From Soonwooa buanensis (GTDB lineage: Bacteria > Bacteroidota > Bacteroidia > Flavobacteriales > Weeksellaceae): a stretch of 64,000 bases of DNA. The DNA is taken from assembly GCF_900167905.1 (NCBI RefSeq), contig NZ_FUYZ01000006.1, positions 1 to 64,000 of the forward strand. The letters are read 5' to 3'. A program made the translations under genes and the position numbers. Under the pieces are notes generated by a model that ran no database searches, was not told where the DNA came from, and was given only the letters and a program-made list of their open reading frames with translations. Below, piece by piece: positions 27,146 to 35,328 of this stretch. How positions within the stretch are numbered: the first letter of the stretch is position 1; every line of letters begins with the position of its first letter.

Positions 27146-28126
27146 TTATTTCAGGATGTTTTTATAATGTTGTGTGAATTGGCTATCAAGATGATAATAG
27201 ATAATTTGGTAAGGATATTTTAGCTTGTTGTCGATAAAGTTAATACTTTCTTCAATATCCGATTCTGGGATTTCTTCAACTTTTATTTCGAAACCTTTGT
27301 TAAGATACATCCCAAAATAGAAGTCATCTTTTAAAACTTTATAGTTATTTTCGCCAACTTTTTCAAAATTTGGATTTTCTAAATCGGAAGTTTTTACAGC
27401 ATTAATGAGTTTGTGTTTTCCTAAATGATTGGTCACAATCGCCCATGAATAGATTGGAAGCGCAATATCAAGTTTCACGGGATAATCTTCGATGTTACTG
27501 AGGTAAGATTTTAAAAGTTTTAAATCTAAAATCGAATTTTTATCAGATTTTTCCAAAGGTGAAGATGTCGAATAACACATCAAATACAGCTTTTTAACTG
27601 GCGGAACGCCCATCGTTTTTTTATCTCTAACCTGATGCAATCGCAAAGTCGATGTAATGTCGCGCTTCGAAATGCGTTGAAGTTCTTTCAAAAACAGAAA
27701 ATAATCGTCCTTTGTTCCTTTTGTCCAATCGCTGTCAATTTGGATTTCGTTAGCCAAATCAAAATTCATGCTTTTTGCAATTGCATTAACTTGATCAAAG
27801 GTTTTTTGTGCTAAAAGTGTGACGTCTTGTTTTGAAATTTTGTACCAAGTTTCATTAGTGATAAATATAACAGGAACAATTTTTTTATTGATTTTGGTAG
27901 AGTCTTTCCTTTTTAAAATACCAACAGCTTCATAATTGTTTCCATTTTTCTGAATGTCAAAAAAACGCGTGTACAGATTTTCAACCTTCGATTGATTGAG
28001 AAGTTTGGTTTCTTCTTGATTTAAGCTAAATGTGCTTCGCCAATAATAAAAACCGTAATTGTGACCAATGTTTTTGCTACACGTCCAAAAAAGCATTAGT
28101 ATAAAAAGGTATAATAGTTTTTTCAT
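27146..28126 (-). CDS. Lipoprotein of unknown function
   Basis: A 326-residue protein whose start MKKLLYLFILMLFWTCSKN ends in a lipobox-like FWTC, so it is probably an envelope lipoprotein. The body has no motif that I recognise. Blocks such as PVIFITNETWYKISKQDVTLLAQKTFDQVNAI and PVKLDIALPIYSWAIVTNHLGKHKLI could form an alpha/beta barrel-like fold. Its start codon shares a base with the stop of the aldo/keto reductase gene, so translation is coupled. Confidence 0.65.
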   Translation of the reverse strand: MKKLLYLFILMLFWTCSKNIGHNYGFYYWRSTFSLNQEETKLLNQSKVENLYTRFFDIQKNGNNYEAVGILKRKDSTKINKKIVPVIFITNETWYKISKQDVTLLAQKTFDQVNAIAKSMNFDLANEIQIDSDWTKGTKDDYFLFLKELQRISKRDITSTLRLHQVRDKKTMGVPPVKKLYLMCYSTSSPLEKSDKNSILDLKLLKSYLSNIEDYPVKLDIALPIYSWAIVTNHLGKHKLINAVKTSDLENPNFEKVGENNYKVLKDDFYFGMYLNKGFEIKVEEIPESDIEESINFIDNKLKYPYQIIYYHLDSQFTQHYKNILK

Positions 28127-28968
28127 TATTCAACTTCTTTTCCACGGCTGGCTTCCAAAATTTTGAACCAATCTTCGGTGTTTAGCTTTATATCAAAAGC
28201 TTTGTTGTAATTCTTAATTCGTTTGATATTGGTCGTCCCAACAATTGGGAGGATTTTTGATGGATGCTTTAGTATAAACGACAACAATATCAAATCTTCT
28301 TCCACATTATGTTTTTCTGCTAAACTTTTTACGATTTCTGTTAAATTTTTATTTTCATTACTGAAATAATTTCCCAGAACAGACCAAGCTTGTGGAGAAA
28401 GATTTTTGGACATCACTTGATCCAAAGTTCCATCAAAAAACGCTTTTGGTTCTGTTGCAGAAATCTCGATTTGGTTGGTTTCTAAGTTTACAAACTGGTT
28501 AAGAAGTTCAAATTGTGTGGTTGAAAAATTACTCACACCAAAAGACTTTACTTTTCCATCATTTTTAAGTTTTTGAAAAGCTTCTGCGACAACTTCTGGA
28601 TTTAGAAGTGGCGATGGACGATGCAATAACAACATATCTAGATAATCTGTGTGAAGATTCTTTAGACTTTGTTCCACAGATTTTACGATGTAATCAAAAT
28701 CGTAATTATAATGCTTTATGTTAGTTTCGTTTTTAAGAACGATTCCGCATTTAGAAATTAGTTGAATTTGTGTTCGATCCAGTTTCATATCTTCCAAAGC
28801 GGAACCAAAAAGAGCTTCGGTTGTATAATCACCATAAATATCAGCGTGGTCAAATGATGTAAAACCTTCTTCTATACAAGTTTCGATAAGTTGACTAGTT
28901 TGATTTTTGTTGAGATTGCTGCCCCAAATTCCCCAACGCATACAACCAATGATAAGCCGTGAAAACAT
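28126..28968 (-). CDS. Aldo/keto reductase
   Basis: A 280-residue NADPH-dependent oxidoreductase of the aldo/keto reductase superfamily. The expected catalytic tetrad is visible as Asp40, Tyr45 (FDHADIYG), Lys73 (ISKCG) and His116 (LLLHRPSP). The family pattern VKSFGVSNFS and the late PIVGTTNIKRI are also present. The N-terminus IIGCMRWG fits the YdhF-like subgroup. It heads an operon of otherwise uncharacterised envelope genes. The substrate is unknown. Confidence 0.92.
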   Translation of the reverse strand: MFSRLIIGCMRWGIWGSNLNKNQTSQLIETCIEEGFTSFDHADIYGDYTTEALFGSALEDMKLDRTQIQLISKCGIVLKNETNIKHYNYDFDYIVKSVEQSLKNLHTDYLDMLLLHRPSPLLNPEVVAEAFQKLKNDGKVKSFGVSNFSTTQFELLNQFVNLETNQIEISATEPKAFFDGTLDQVMSKNLSPQAWSVLGNYFSNENKNLTEIVKSLAEKHNVEEDLILLSFILKHPSKILPIVGTTNIKRIKNYNKAFDIKLNTEDWFKILEASRGKEVE

Positions 28969-29003
28969 AAATTTCCTTTTTTACGAAGTTACAGAAGTCT
29001 TGA

Positions 29004-29011
29004 TACTTTTG
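29004..29011 (+). promoter_or_regulatory. Candidate -7 box of the iron-permease-like gene
   Basis: TACTTTTG matches TAnnTTTG and lies 46 bases before the start. The partner TTG is unclear. Confidence 0.4.
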
Positions 29012-29057
29012 CATTAAGATTTTGCTAAATTAGTTCTAAATATTACAAATTAACCTT

Positions 29058-29498
29058 ATGAAATCACATAATTTTTTTGAAGCTTTTGCTAACTGGGCTA
29101 CCAATTTTACTGGAAGTTCTATAGCTTTTTTGGGCGCCTTGTTGGTTGTTGTTATTTGGGTAGTCTCTGGTCCGTTTTTTCACTATTCCGATACGTGGCA
29201 ATTAGTAATTAATACTGGTACAACCATCGTCACTTTTCTTATGGTTTTTTTAATACAAAAGTCGCAGAATAAAGATTCGAAGGCGCTTCAAATTAAACTT
29301 AATGAATTAATTGCTGCAAGCAAACAAGCTAGTAATCGCATGGTCGATATTGAGGATTTGACAGAAAAGGAGTTGGATCAATTACATCAATATTTTGCTA
29401 AGCTTGCTGAATTGGCAAAGAAAGAAGCAGACATTCATAAGTCTTATTCGATCGATGCGGCGGTTAAAAAGCACAAGGAAAAAGTAGAGTCGGTATAA
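29058..29498 (+). CDS. Low-affinity iron permease family small membrane protein
   Basis: A 146-residue protein with two transmembrane helices at about residues 20-37 (SSIAFLGALLVVVIWVVSG) and 50-66 (INTGTTIVTFLMVFLIQ), then QNKDSKALQIKLNELIAA and a charged coiled C-terminal tail. This pattern is that of the bacterial low-affinity iron permease family. Actual iron transport by the bacterial members is not well established. It is a single gene divergent from the aldo/keto reductase operon. Confidence 0.85.
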   Translation: MKSHNFFEAFANWATNFTGSSIAFLGALLVVVIWVVSGPFFHYSDTWQLVINTGTTIVTFLMVFLIQKSQNKDSKALQIKLNELIAASKQASNRMVDIEDLTEKELDQLHQYFAKLAELAKKEADIHKSYSIDAAVKKHKEKVESV

Positions 29499-29606
29499 TA
29501 TATTATTGTAATTTTTGTCAAGATTTATATTTTACTTTAAAAGCTAGTTTAAGTTGTTTTTGTTTCGGTAATAAGCTATCTTTCGCAAATATTATTCTAC
29601 AGAAAT

Positions 29607-29927
29607 ATGCAAAATATCCAGTTTTTAGTTTTAGGGAAAAACGATGAAATCCTTGCGACACTTAAAAGACTTATAGAAAATACCGACAATTGGCAAGCCG
29701 AAATTAGTAATGATGAAAGCCAAATTGATAATTATATTGCAAATAATCCAGTTGATATCATTTTGCTAAGCTCTGGTTTGGACGAATCTTTCGAGCAAGA
29801 AATAAAAGTAAATCCTATCGTTGTTGAAAAAAATATCATGGTCATCGAACATTTCGGAGGCGGAAGTGGACTTTTGAAAAACGAAATTTACGCTGCTTTG
29901 CCACATCTTAATCCCGAAAATCAATAA
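29607..29927 (+). CDS. Receiver-like protein without clear phosphorylation site, paired with Crp/Fnr
   Basis: A 106-residue protein starting IQFLVLGKNDEILATLKRLIENTDNWQAEI with NNPVDIILLSSGLDESF in the middle. The alternating strand-helix pattern resembles a response-regulator receiver domain, and DIILLSSGLD lies where a phosphoacceptor strand would be. The usual Asp at the end of that strand is replaced by Ser and the C-terminal Lys is absent, so phosphorylation is doubtful. One base separates it from the Crp/Fnr gene, so the two are co-transcribed and may act together. Confidence 0.6.
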   Translation: MQNIQFLVLGKNDEILATLKRLIENTDNWQAEISNDESQIDNYIANNPVDIILLSSGLDESFEQEIKVNPIVVEKNIMVIEHFGGGSGLLKNEIYAALPHLNPENQ

Positions 29928-29928
29928 T

Positions 29929-30507
29929 ATGTTTGAAGAATTATCAACAAATATTAAAAAGTATATTAAACTTTCGGAGGACGAGCAAAAGGATCTAAGT
30001 GAGTTTTTCGAAGAGAAAAGTTTTAAACCAAAAACAGTTTTCCTACAAGCTGGTGAAATTTGTCAGTTCGAAGCCTATATAAAGAAAGGTTGCGTTCGTA
30101 TTTTTTATAATGGAGAAAACGGACAAGAAGTAACTTTGGCTTTTGCAATTGAAGATTGGTGGGTTTGCGATATAGCGTCTTTTTCGGAGCAAAAACCATC
30201 TCGACTTTATATAGAAACCTTGGAAGAGACGGAAGTCTTAACACTAAATCTAAAAACAAAGGAAGAACTTCTTGCGAAGAATCCACGATTAGAGCGGTTT
30301 TTTAGGTTGTTGGTTCAGCGTAATCTTTCAGCGATTCAAAATAGATTATTGAATACCATTTCTAAATCTGCAGCCGAAAGATATGTGGAGTTTATTAAGT
30401 TTTATCCTACGATTCCGCAGCGGGTTCCACAATATTACATCGCATCATATTTGGGCGTTTCCCCCGAATTTGTTAGTAAAATACGCAAAAAGTTGGCTTC
30501 ACAGTAA
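29929..30507 (+). CDS. Crp/Fnr family transcriptional regulator
   Basis: A 192-residue regulator. Residues about 25-110 form a cyclic-nucleotide-binding-like beta-roll (VFLQAGEICQFEAYIKKGCVRIFYNGENGQEVTLAFAIEDWWVCDIASF), and residues about 140-190 a winged helix (AERYVEFIKFYPTIPQRVPQYYIASYLGVSPEFVSKIRKKL). No Fnr-type cysteine cluster is visible. It lies directly upstream of three transcription units that share a 14-bp palindrome at an activator-like position, so it is the leading candidate to control them; this is inference. Confidence 0.9.
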   Translation: MFEELSTNIKKYIKLSEDEQKDLSEFFEEKSFKPKTVFLQAGEICQFEAYIKKGCVRIFYNGENGQEVTLAFAIEDWWVCDIASFSEQKPSRLYIETLEETEVLTLNLKTKEELLAKNPRLERFFRLLVQRNLSAIQNRLLNTISKSAAERYVEFIKFYPTIPQRVPQYYIASYLGVSPEFVSKIRKKLASQ

Positions 30508-30518
30508 GCCAACTTTTT
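30487..30518 (+). terminator. Terminator overlapping the end of the Crp/Fnr gene
   Basis: AAAAAGTTGGCTT (30487-30499) and AAGCCAACTTTTT (30506-30518) form a 13-bp stem. The stop codon lies at the loop edge. Confidence 0.85.
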
Positions 30519-30566
30519 TGTTTTATAAATGTTTTTTTTTCAAAAAAATACTCAAATTTTCATTTC

Positions 30567-30610
30567 TTGAACTAGTTCAATGTAATCCGATTCTGACCAC
30601 TCTAAATTTG
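30567..30610 (+). promoter_or_regulatory. Palindromic operator and promoter of pirin gene (site 1)
   Basis: TTGAACTAGTTCAA (30567-30580) is a perfect palindrome. TAAATTTG (30603-30610) is a consensus -7 box whose first base is 36 bases after the first base of the palindrome. The centre of the palindrome lies near -41 of the expected start, the usual class II position for Crp/Fnr activators. The same arrangement recurs at 31550 and 35267. Confidence 0.8.
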
Positions 30611-30632
30611 TCATATCAAAATCAGAGAAATC

Positions 30633-31511
30633 ATGGACAGAAAAAATTTTATAAAAAAAGGATTACTAGGAACAGGAATTTTTGCAGCATCTGCCGCTTT
30701 CGGAAATATCATTAATAATGAGATTGACGAGATCCAACCTTTGGAACCAATCGGATACAATCATCTTCCGAATGTTTCTTCAAAAATTAAAGATAACTCT
30801 ATTCTTCACGCAGCAGATTCTCGCGGAAACGCAGATCACGGTTGGTTGTTGAGTAAACACACCTTCAGTTTTGCAAATTATTATAATCCAGAGCGTATGC
30901 ATTTTGGCGTATTAAGAGTGCTAAACGATGATAGAGTAGATGCTGCAAGAGGTTTCGGAACGCATCCACACGATAATATGGAAATCATCAGTATTCCGTT
31001 GGAAGGCGATCTTGAACACAAAGATAGCATGGGAAATGTTGCTATCATCAAAAAAGGAGATATCCAAGTGATGAGCGCAGGGACCGGAATTATGCACAGC
31101 GAATTCAATAAAAATAGTGACCAAGAAGTTAGATTTTTACAAATTTGGTTGTATCCAAATAAAAGAAATGTAACGCCACGCTACGACCAAATAACTTTGG
31201 ATTTGGCCGAAAGACACAATAATTTTCAACAGATTTTGTCACCAAGTAAGGACGATGCAGGCGTTTCGATTCAGCAAGATGCGTGGTTCCATTTAGGAAA
31301 TTTTGAGAAGGATTTTGAAACGACCTATTCTTTAAAGAAAAAAGGAAACGGCGTTTACTTCTTCATCATCAAAGGTTCTGCAAATGTTGAAGGTCAGGAC
31401 TTAGCAACTAGAGATGGTTTCGGAGTTTGGGACACACAAAAATTAAAAATTAAAGCAACTTCGCCCGATACCGAAATCCTTGTGATGGACGTTCCAATGG
31501 CTTTAGCATAA
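30633..31511 (+). CDS. Pirin family protein with N-terminal export-like signal
   Basis: A 292-residue bicupin of the pirin family. The metal-binding residues expected for the family are His111 and His113 (GTHPHDNMEI) and His155 and Glu157 (GIMHSEF). Some pirins have quercetin 2,3-dioxygenase activity, but others do not. The N-terminus MDRKNFIKKGLLGTGIFAASAAFG looks like a Tat-type signal (Arg-Lys pair, then hydrophobic segment), unusual for pirins, which are mostly cytoplasmic. It has its own palindrome-controlled promoter and is part of the putative regulon with YceI and DoxX. Confidence 0.88.
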   Translation: MDRKNFIKKGLLGTGIFAASAAFGNIINNEIDEIQPLEPIGYNHLPNVSSKIKDNSILHAADSRGNADHGWLLSKHTFSFANYYNPERMHFGVLRVLNDDRVDAARGFGTHPHDNMEIISIPLEGDLEHKDSMGNVAIIKKGDIQVMSAGTGIMHSEFNKNSDQEVRFLQIWLYPNKRNVTPRYDQITLDLAERHNNFQQILSPSKDDAGVSIQQDAWFHLGNFEKDFETTYSLKKKGNGVYFFIIKGSANVEGQDLATRDGFGVWDTQKLKIKATSPDTEILVMDVPMALA

Positions 31512-31549
31512 ATTATAAAGTCAAAAAAAGTTCACTAAAAAATCAGTTC

Positions 31550-31593
31550 TTGAACTAGTTCAATGACTAGGGAGTTTAAGCGAACTAAATTTG
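31550..31593 (+). promoter_or_regulatory. Palindromic operator and promoter of yceI-hydrolase operon (site 2)
   Basis: TTGAACTAGTTCAA at 31550-31563 and TAAATTTG at 31586-31593, again with a 36-base offset. The flanks (TTC before, TG after) match site 1. Confidence 0.8.
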
Positions 31594-31679
31594 TAATATC
31601 AAATAACAATAGTAAAAAACTTACTATTTAAATCAAAGATAATAGAATTAAATAAATAATAACAATAAAATTTACAACA

Positions 31680-32222
31680 ATGACAACAGCAACAAAAACA
31701 GTTTGGACAATTGATCAAGCACATTCAGAAATCGGTTTCAAAGTAAAACACATGATGTTTACGAATGTTTCAGGAAAATTTAATGCTTTCGAAGCAAAAA
31801 TCGAAAATGAAGATGACAACTTCGAAACTTCAAAAATTTCTTTCTCAGCAGACGTTAATTCGGTTGATTCAGGAAACGAAGACAGAGACAATCACTTAAG
31901 AAGTTTTGACTTCTTCGATGTAGAGAATTTTCCAAAACTAAAATTCGAATCAACAAACATCCAGAAAATAAGCGATGATGATTTCAAAATCACGGGAGAT
32001 TTAACCATCAAAGATGTTACAAAATCAATTGTTTTGGATGCGGATTTCGGAGGATTAATGAAAGATCCTTGGGGAAATACAAAAGTTGGTCTTTCTTTAA
32101 AAGGAAAAATTAACAGAAAAGATTTCGGTCTTACGTGGAATGCAGCGTTAGAAACTGGCGGCGTATTGGTAGGCGAGGAGATTAAATTGGTTTCAGAAAT
32201 TCAATTTTTAAAAGAAGCTTAA
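31680..32222 (+). CDS. YceI family protein
   Basis: A 180-residue lipocalin-like protein of the YceI family (TVWTIDQAHSEIGFKVKHMMFTNVSGKFNAFEA at the start, ITGDLTIKDVTKSIVLDADFGG in the middle, GLSLKGKINRKDFGLTWN near the end). Relatives bind polyisoprenoid or amphiphilic molecules in an elongated beta-barrel and are often stress-induced. Unlike E. coli YceI it has no signal peptide, so it should be cytoplasmic. It is followed by the isochorismatase-like gene in the same unit. Confidence 0.93.
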   Translation: MTTATKTVWTIDQAHSEIGFKVKHMMFTNVSGKFNAFEAKIENEDDNFETSKISFSADVNSVDSGNEDRDNHLRSFDFFDVENFPKLKFESTNIQKISDDDFKITGDLTIKDVTKSIVLDADFGGLMKDPWGNTKVGLSLKGKINRKDFGLTWNAALETGGVLVGEEIKLVSEIQFLKEA

Positions 32223-32300
32223 TCTAAAATTAAACTTGAGAATTATTTCAAAATAACAAATACAACATTATCAAAATAACAACTATTAAATTTTAAAGTC

Positions 32301-32993
32301 ATGAAAAAGATATTATTATCATTCGTAATTACATTAGTAACATTCGCAACAGCTTCGGCGCAAAAACCATCACCAAACTTACTAAGTCCAACTAACCACG
32401 CATTAGTATTAATTGACCACGAAGGGCAAATGGCTTTCGCAACACACAGCATCCCAATGAGCGAGCTAAGAGACAATGTGGCAATCGTTGCGGGAGCTTC
32501 AAAAATCTTCAAAGTTCCAACAGTAGTTACAACAGTAGCAGAAAAAAGCTTCTCTGGACCAGTTTTCCCAGAAATCCTAGAAGTTTACCCTCAAGAAACT
32601 AGCGGATATATTGACAGAACTACCATGAATACTTGGGAAGATGCTAACGCACATAAAGCAATCACAGGAAAAGGGAAAAAGAAAATTGTTTTCGCAGGAC
32701 TTTGGACTAGTGTGTGTATCGTAGGACCAGTATTGTCAGCAATCAGCGAAGGTTATGATGTGTATGTAATTACGGATGCATCGGGAGATGTTTCTAAAGA
32801 GGCGCACGACCAAGCAGTTACTCGTATGGTACAAGCTGGTGCAAAACCAATGACTTCTATCCAATATTTATTAGAACTACAAAGAGATTGGGCACGTCAA
32901 GGTACATACAAAGAAGTTACTGATCTTGTTAAAAAACATGGCGGATCTTACGGTATCGGTATTCAATACTCTCACGATATGTTGAAGCACTAA
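32301..32993 (+). CDS. Exported isochorismatase-family hydrolase
   Basis: A 230-residue cysteine hydrolase with signal peptide MKKILLSFVITLVTFATASAQ. The nucleophile-related residues of the family are Asp39 (LVLIDHEGQ) and Cys139 (GLWTSVCIVG); the pattern YDVYVITDASGDVSKEAHDQAVTRMVQAGA fits the YcaC-like branch. Members hydrolyse small amides or esters; the substrate is unknown. Export to the periplasm is notable, as most relatives are cytoplasmic. It is co-transcribed with yceI and is followed by a terminator at 33218. Confidence 0.88.
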   Translation: MKKILLSFVITLVTFATASAQKPSPNLLSPTNHALVLIDHEGQMAFATHSIPMSELRDNVAIVAGASKIFKVPTVVTTVAEKSFSGPVFPEILEVYPQETSGYIDRTTMNTWEDANAHKAITGKGKKKIVFAGLWTSVCIVGPVLSAISEGYDVYVITDASGDVSKEAHDQAVTRMVQAGAKPMTSIQYLLELQRDWARQGTYKEVTDLVKKHGGSYGIGIQYSHDMLKH

Positions 32994-33016
32994 TCTGCAA
33001 GTTTGATGTTAAAGTA

Positions 33017-33188
33017 TTAAACGCAAAGGCAAACAAGGTTTTCTACGATGCAAATGTTATTAAAGAAAAACGAAGCCGCTTCGCTTATAGAAATAAAACA
33101 AATTGTATTTCATTGATAAGTTTACGCCCTTGTTTAACTTATAAATAGAAGAACGTTGATAAATCACTTTGTATAACCTTGCGTTTAA
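33017..33188. repeat. Repeat-like spacer bounded by TTAAACGCAA inverted repeat
   Basis: The spacer after the hydrolase gene begins with TTAAACGCAA (33017-33026) and ends with its exact reverse complement TTGCGTTTAA (33179-33188). The middle is AT-rich with a small GAAGCCGCTTCGCTT arm. Its perfect 10-bp ends suggest a short mobile or structured non-coding element. No gene is visible in it. Confidence 0.5.
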
Positions 33189-33217
33189 AAATTTAATTCT
33201 AACCAAACAATAAACCC

Positions 33218-33254
33218 AAAAGTGGCTTTAATGCACATTAAAAGCCACTTTTTT
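33218..33254 (+). terminator. Terminator of the yceI-hydrolase operon
   Basis: AAAAGTGGCTTTAATG pairs with CATTAAAAGCCACTTTT with one bulge, followed by more T. Confidence 0.82.
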
Positions 33255-33282
33255 CAAAAATAAATCTATAAAAATCTACACA

Positions 33283-35055
33283 ATGAAAATTAGTCAATCA
33301 ATCTTAATAGCATCTCTGTTTGTGTCGTCTTTTGGCTTTGCTCAAAAAGCGGATATCATCATCACCAACGGAAAAATTACAACATTAGACACCAAAAATC
33401 CCGAAGCGCAAGCGGTTGCAATTTCAGGAAATAAAATCATAAAAATAGGAAGTAATTCCGATATTCTAAAACTAAAGAATAGCAATACAAAACTAATCGA
33501 TGCCAAAGGAAATCGCGTGGTACCAGGACTTTTTGATAGTCACATTCACGTTATCCGTGGCGGAAGATTTTACAATACAGAACTTCGTTGGGACGGTGTT
33601 AAATCTTTGAAAACCGCTCTTCAAATGTTAAAAGAACAAGCAGCTAGAACGCCAAAAGGACAATGGGTGCGCGTTGTTGGAGGATGGAACGAATATCAGT
33701 TTGAAGAAAAACGTCTTCCGACTTTAGAAGAAATTAACGAAGCAACGGGCGATGTGCCAACTTTCATCCTTTATCTTTATGGAAAAGCTTGGTTAAACAA
33801 AGCAGGAATTAAAGAATTAAAAATGACAGGTGACACACCAAATCCACCTCAAGGATTAATCGAAAAAGATAGCAATGGCGATCCAACTGGACTTTTAGTA
33901 GCTGAGCCGAATGCGTTTATTTTGTATTCCACTTTAGCAAAACTTCCAGAGCTGTCGCACGACGAAAAAGTTAATTCAACGTTACAATATATGACGGAAC
34001 TTAACCGTCTAGGTCTAACATCGGTAATGGATGCTGGTGGAGGTTTTCAAAATTTTCCAGACGATTATGGGATCACCGACGAATTAGATAAACAAGGTAA
34101 AATTACATTAAGAATGCCTTATTTCTTATTCGCTCAAAAGAAAGGAACCGAAATGGCAGATTATACGAAATGGACAGGAATGGTTGAGATCGAAAATCAT
34201 GCACACAATGGGCATAACGAAATAGAATATCACGTTGAAGGTGGTGGCGAAAATATTGTTTCTGACGCTGCAGATTTTGAAAATTTCCTTTTCCCAAGAC
34301 CAGAATTGCCACCAACAATGGAAGGAAGCATGAAAGAAGTTTTAAAATTATTGGTTCAAAAACGTTGGCCATTTAGAATTCATGCGACTTACAACGAAAG
34401 TATCTCTAGAGATCTTGATGTGATCGAACAAGTAAATAAAGAGACACCATTAAACGGTTTGGTTTGGTTCTTCGATCATGCAGAAACAATTTCGGAAGAC
34501 AATATGAAACGTATCAAAGCTTTGGGCGGTGGAATTGCAATTCAGCATCGTATGGCTTTCCAAGGTGAAAGTTTTATCCACAGATACGGTAAAAAAGCGG
34601 CTTTAGCAGCGCCTCCAGTTAAAAAGATGTTAGAAATGGGACTTCCAGTTGGTTTAGGAACGGACGGAACGCGTGTAGCAACTTACAATCCTTGGATTTC
34701 ATTGTATTGGGTAACAACTGGAAAAACCGTTGGTGGAACTCAAGTGATGGCGAAAGAAAATACGGTAGATCGTAAAACAGCTTTAGAACTATACACCTAC
34801 CGAGGTTACGATTTAATTAAAGAACAAAATAAAGGCAAAATTGCTAAAGATTATTTCGCGGATTTAATCATTTTAGATAAAGATTATTTCTCAGTAAGCG
34901 ACGAAGAAGTAAAATCAATTGTTTCTAAATTAACGATTGTTGACGGGAAAGTGGTTTATGGTGATAAAGATTATCAAACTATTTCACCAAAAGCTTTACC
35001 AGTGGTTCCTGCTTGGTCTCCAGTGAAATATTACGGAGGATATCAAAATAAATAG
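33283..35055 (+). CDS. Exported amidohydrolase family protein
   Basis: A 590-residue metal-dependent hydrolase of the amidohydrolase_3 (YtcJ-like) family. Signal peptide MKISQSILIASLFVSSFGFAQ; the metal motif HIH at residues 87-89 (PGLFDSHIHVIRGG); later histidines in FRIHATYNES and FFDHAET, and the Asp in VGLGTDGTRVATYNP. The C-terminal strand set (GKIAKDYFADLIILDKDYFSV) is typical. The substrate is unknown. It lies between two palindrome-controlled units but shows no palindrome of its own; it ends at its own terminator. Confidence 0.9.
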   Translation: MKISQSILIASLFVSSFGFAQKADIIITNGKITTLDTKNPEAQAVAISGNKIIKIGSNSDILKLKNSNTKLIDAKGNRVVPGLFDSHIHVIRGGRFYNTELRWDGVKSLKTALQMLKEQAARTPKGQWVRVVGGWNEYQFEEKRLPTLEEINEATGDVPTFILYLYGKAWLNKAGIKELKMTGDTPNPPQGLIEKDSNGDPTGLLVAEPNAFILYSTLAKLPELSHDEKVNSTLQYMTELNRLGLTSVMDAGGGFQNFPDDYGITDELDKQGKITLRMPYFLFAQKKGTEMADYTKWTGMVEIENHAHNGHNEIEYHVEGGGENIVSDAADFENFLFPRPELPPTMEGSMKEVLKLLVQKRWPFRIHATYNESISRDLDVIEQVNKETPLNGLVWFFDHAETISEDNMKRIKALGGGIAIQHRMAFQGESFIHRYGKKAALAAPPVKKMLEMGLPVGLGTDGTRVATYNPWISLYWVTTGKTVGGTQVMAKENTVDRKTALELYTYRGYDLIKEQNKGKIAKDYFADLIILDKDYFSVSDEEVKSIVSKLTIVDGKVVYGDKDYQTISPKALPVVPAWSPVKYYGGYQNK

Positions 35056-35080
35056 ATAGATTTTTTTTCATTGTGTTTTT

Positions 35081-35112
35081 AAACCGAACGTTTTCTAAGC
35101 GTTCGGTTTTCT
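35081..35112 (+). terminator. Terminator of the amidohydrolase gene
   Basis: AAACCGAACG (35081-35090) and CGTTCGGTTT (35100-35109) form a perfect 10-bp stem, then T-rich sequence. Confidence 0.85.
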
Positions 35113-35266
35113 TTTGTTTTTAAATGAGGTTTTTCTATTTGAATTAAAAACGAAATCGGATTTTTTTGCGCTTCGTCAGGTTGAATGATTTCCCGAAATG
35201 CAATTAAGGGAAATTGTATCGAAAGCTTTTTTAAGCTTCCAAAAAAAAATAAAAAAAATTCATTTC

Positions 35267-35310
35267 TTGAACTAGTTCAACGACTAAGGATTTTGTGTAA
35301 GCTAAATTTG
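35267..35310 (+). promoter_or_regulatory. Palindromic operator and promoter of doxX operon (site 3)
   Basis: TTGAACTAGTTCAA at 35267-35280 and TAAATTTG at 35303-35310, with the same 36-base offset as sites 1 and 2. The stretch before it is A-rich and otherwise empty. Confidence 0.8.
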
Positions 35311-35328
35311 TAGTATAAAATAAGAGCA

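Noticed and set aside
30383-30715. Plus-strand open frame across the Crp/Fnr end and pirin start
   Set aside because: It overlaps two well-supported genes, a terminator and the operator, and has no recognisable sequence.
35200-35245. AAGCTTTTTTAAGCTT hairpin before the doxX operator as a terminator
   Set aside because: Short and AT-rich, with a proper terminator already at 35081; no gene ends here.
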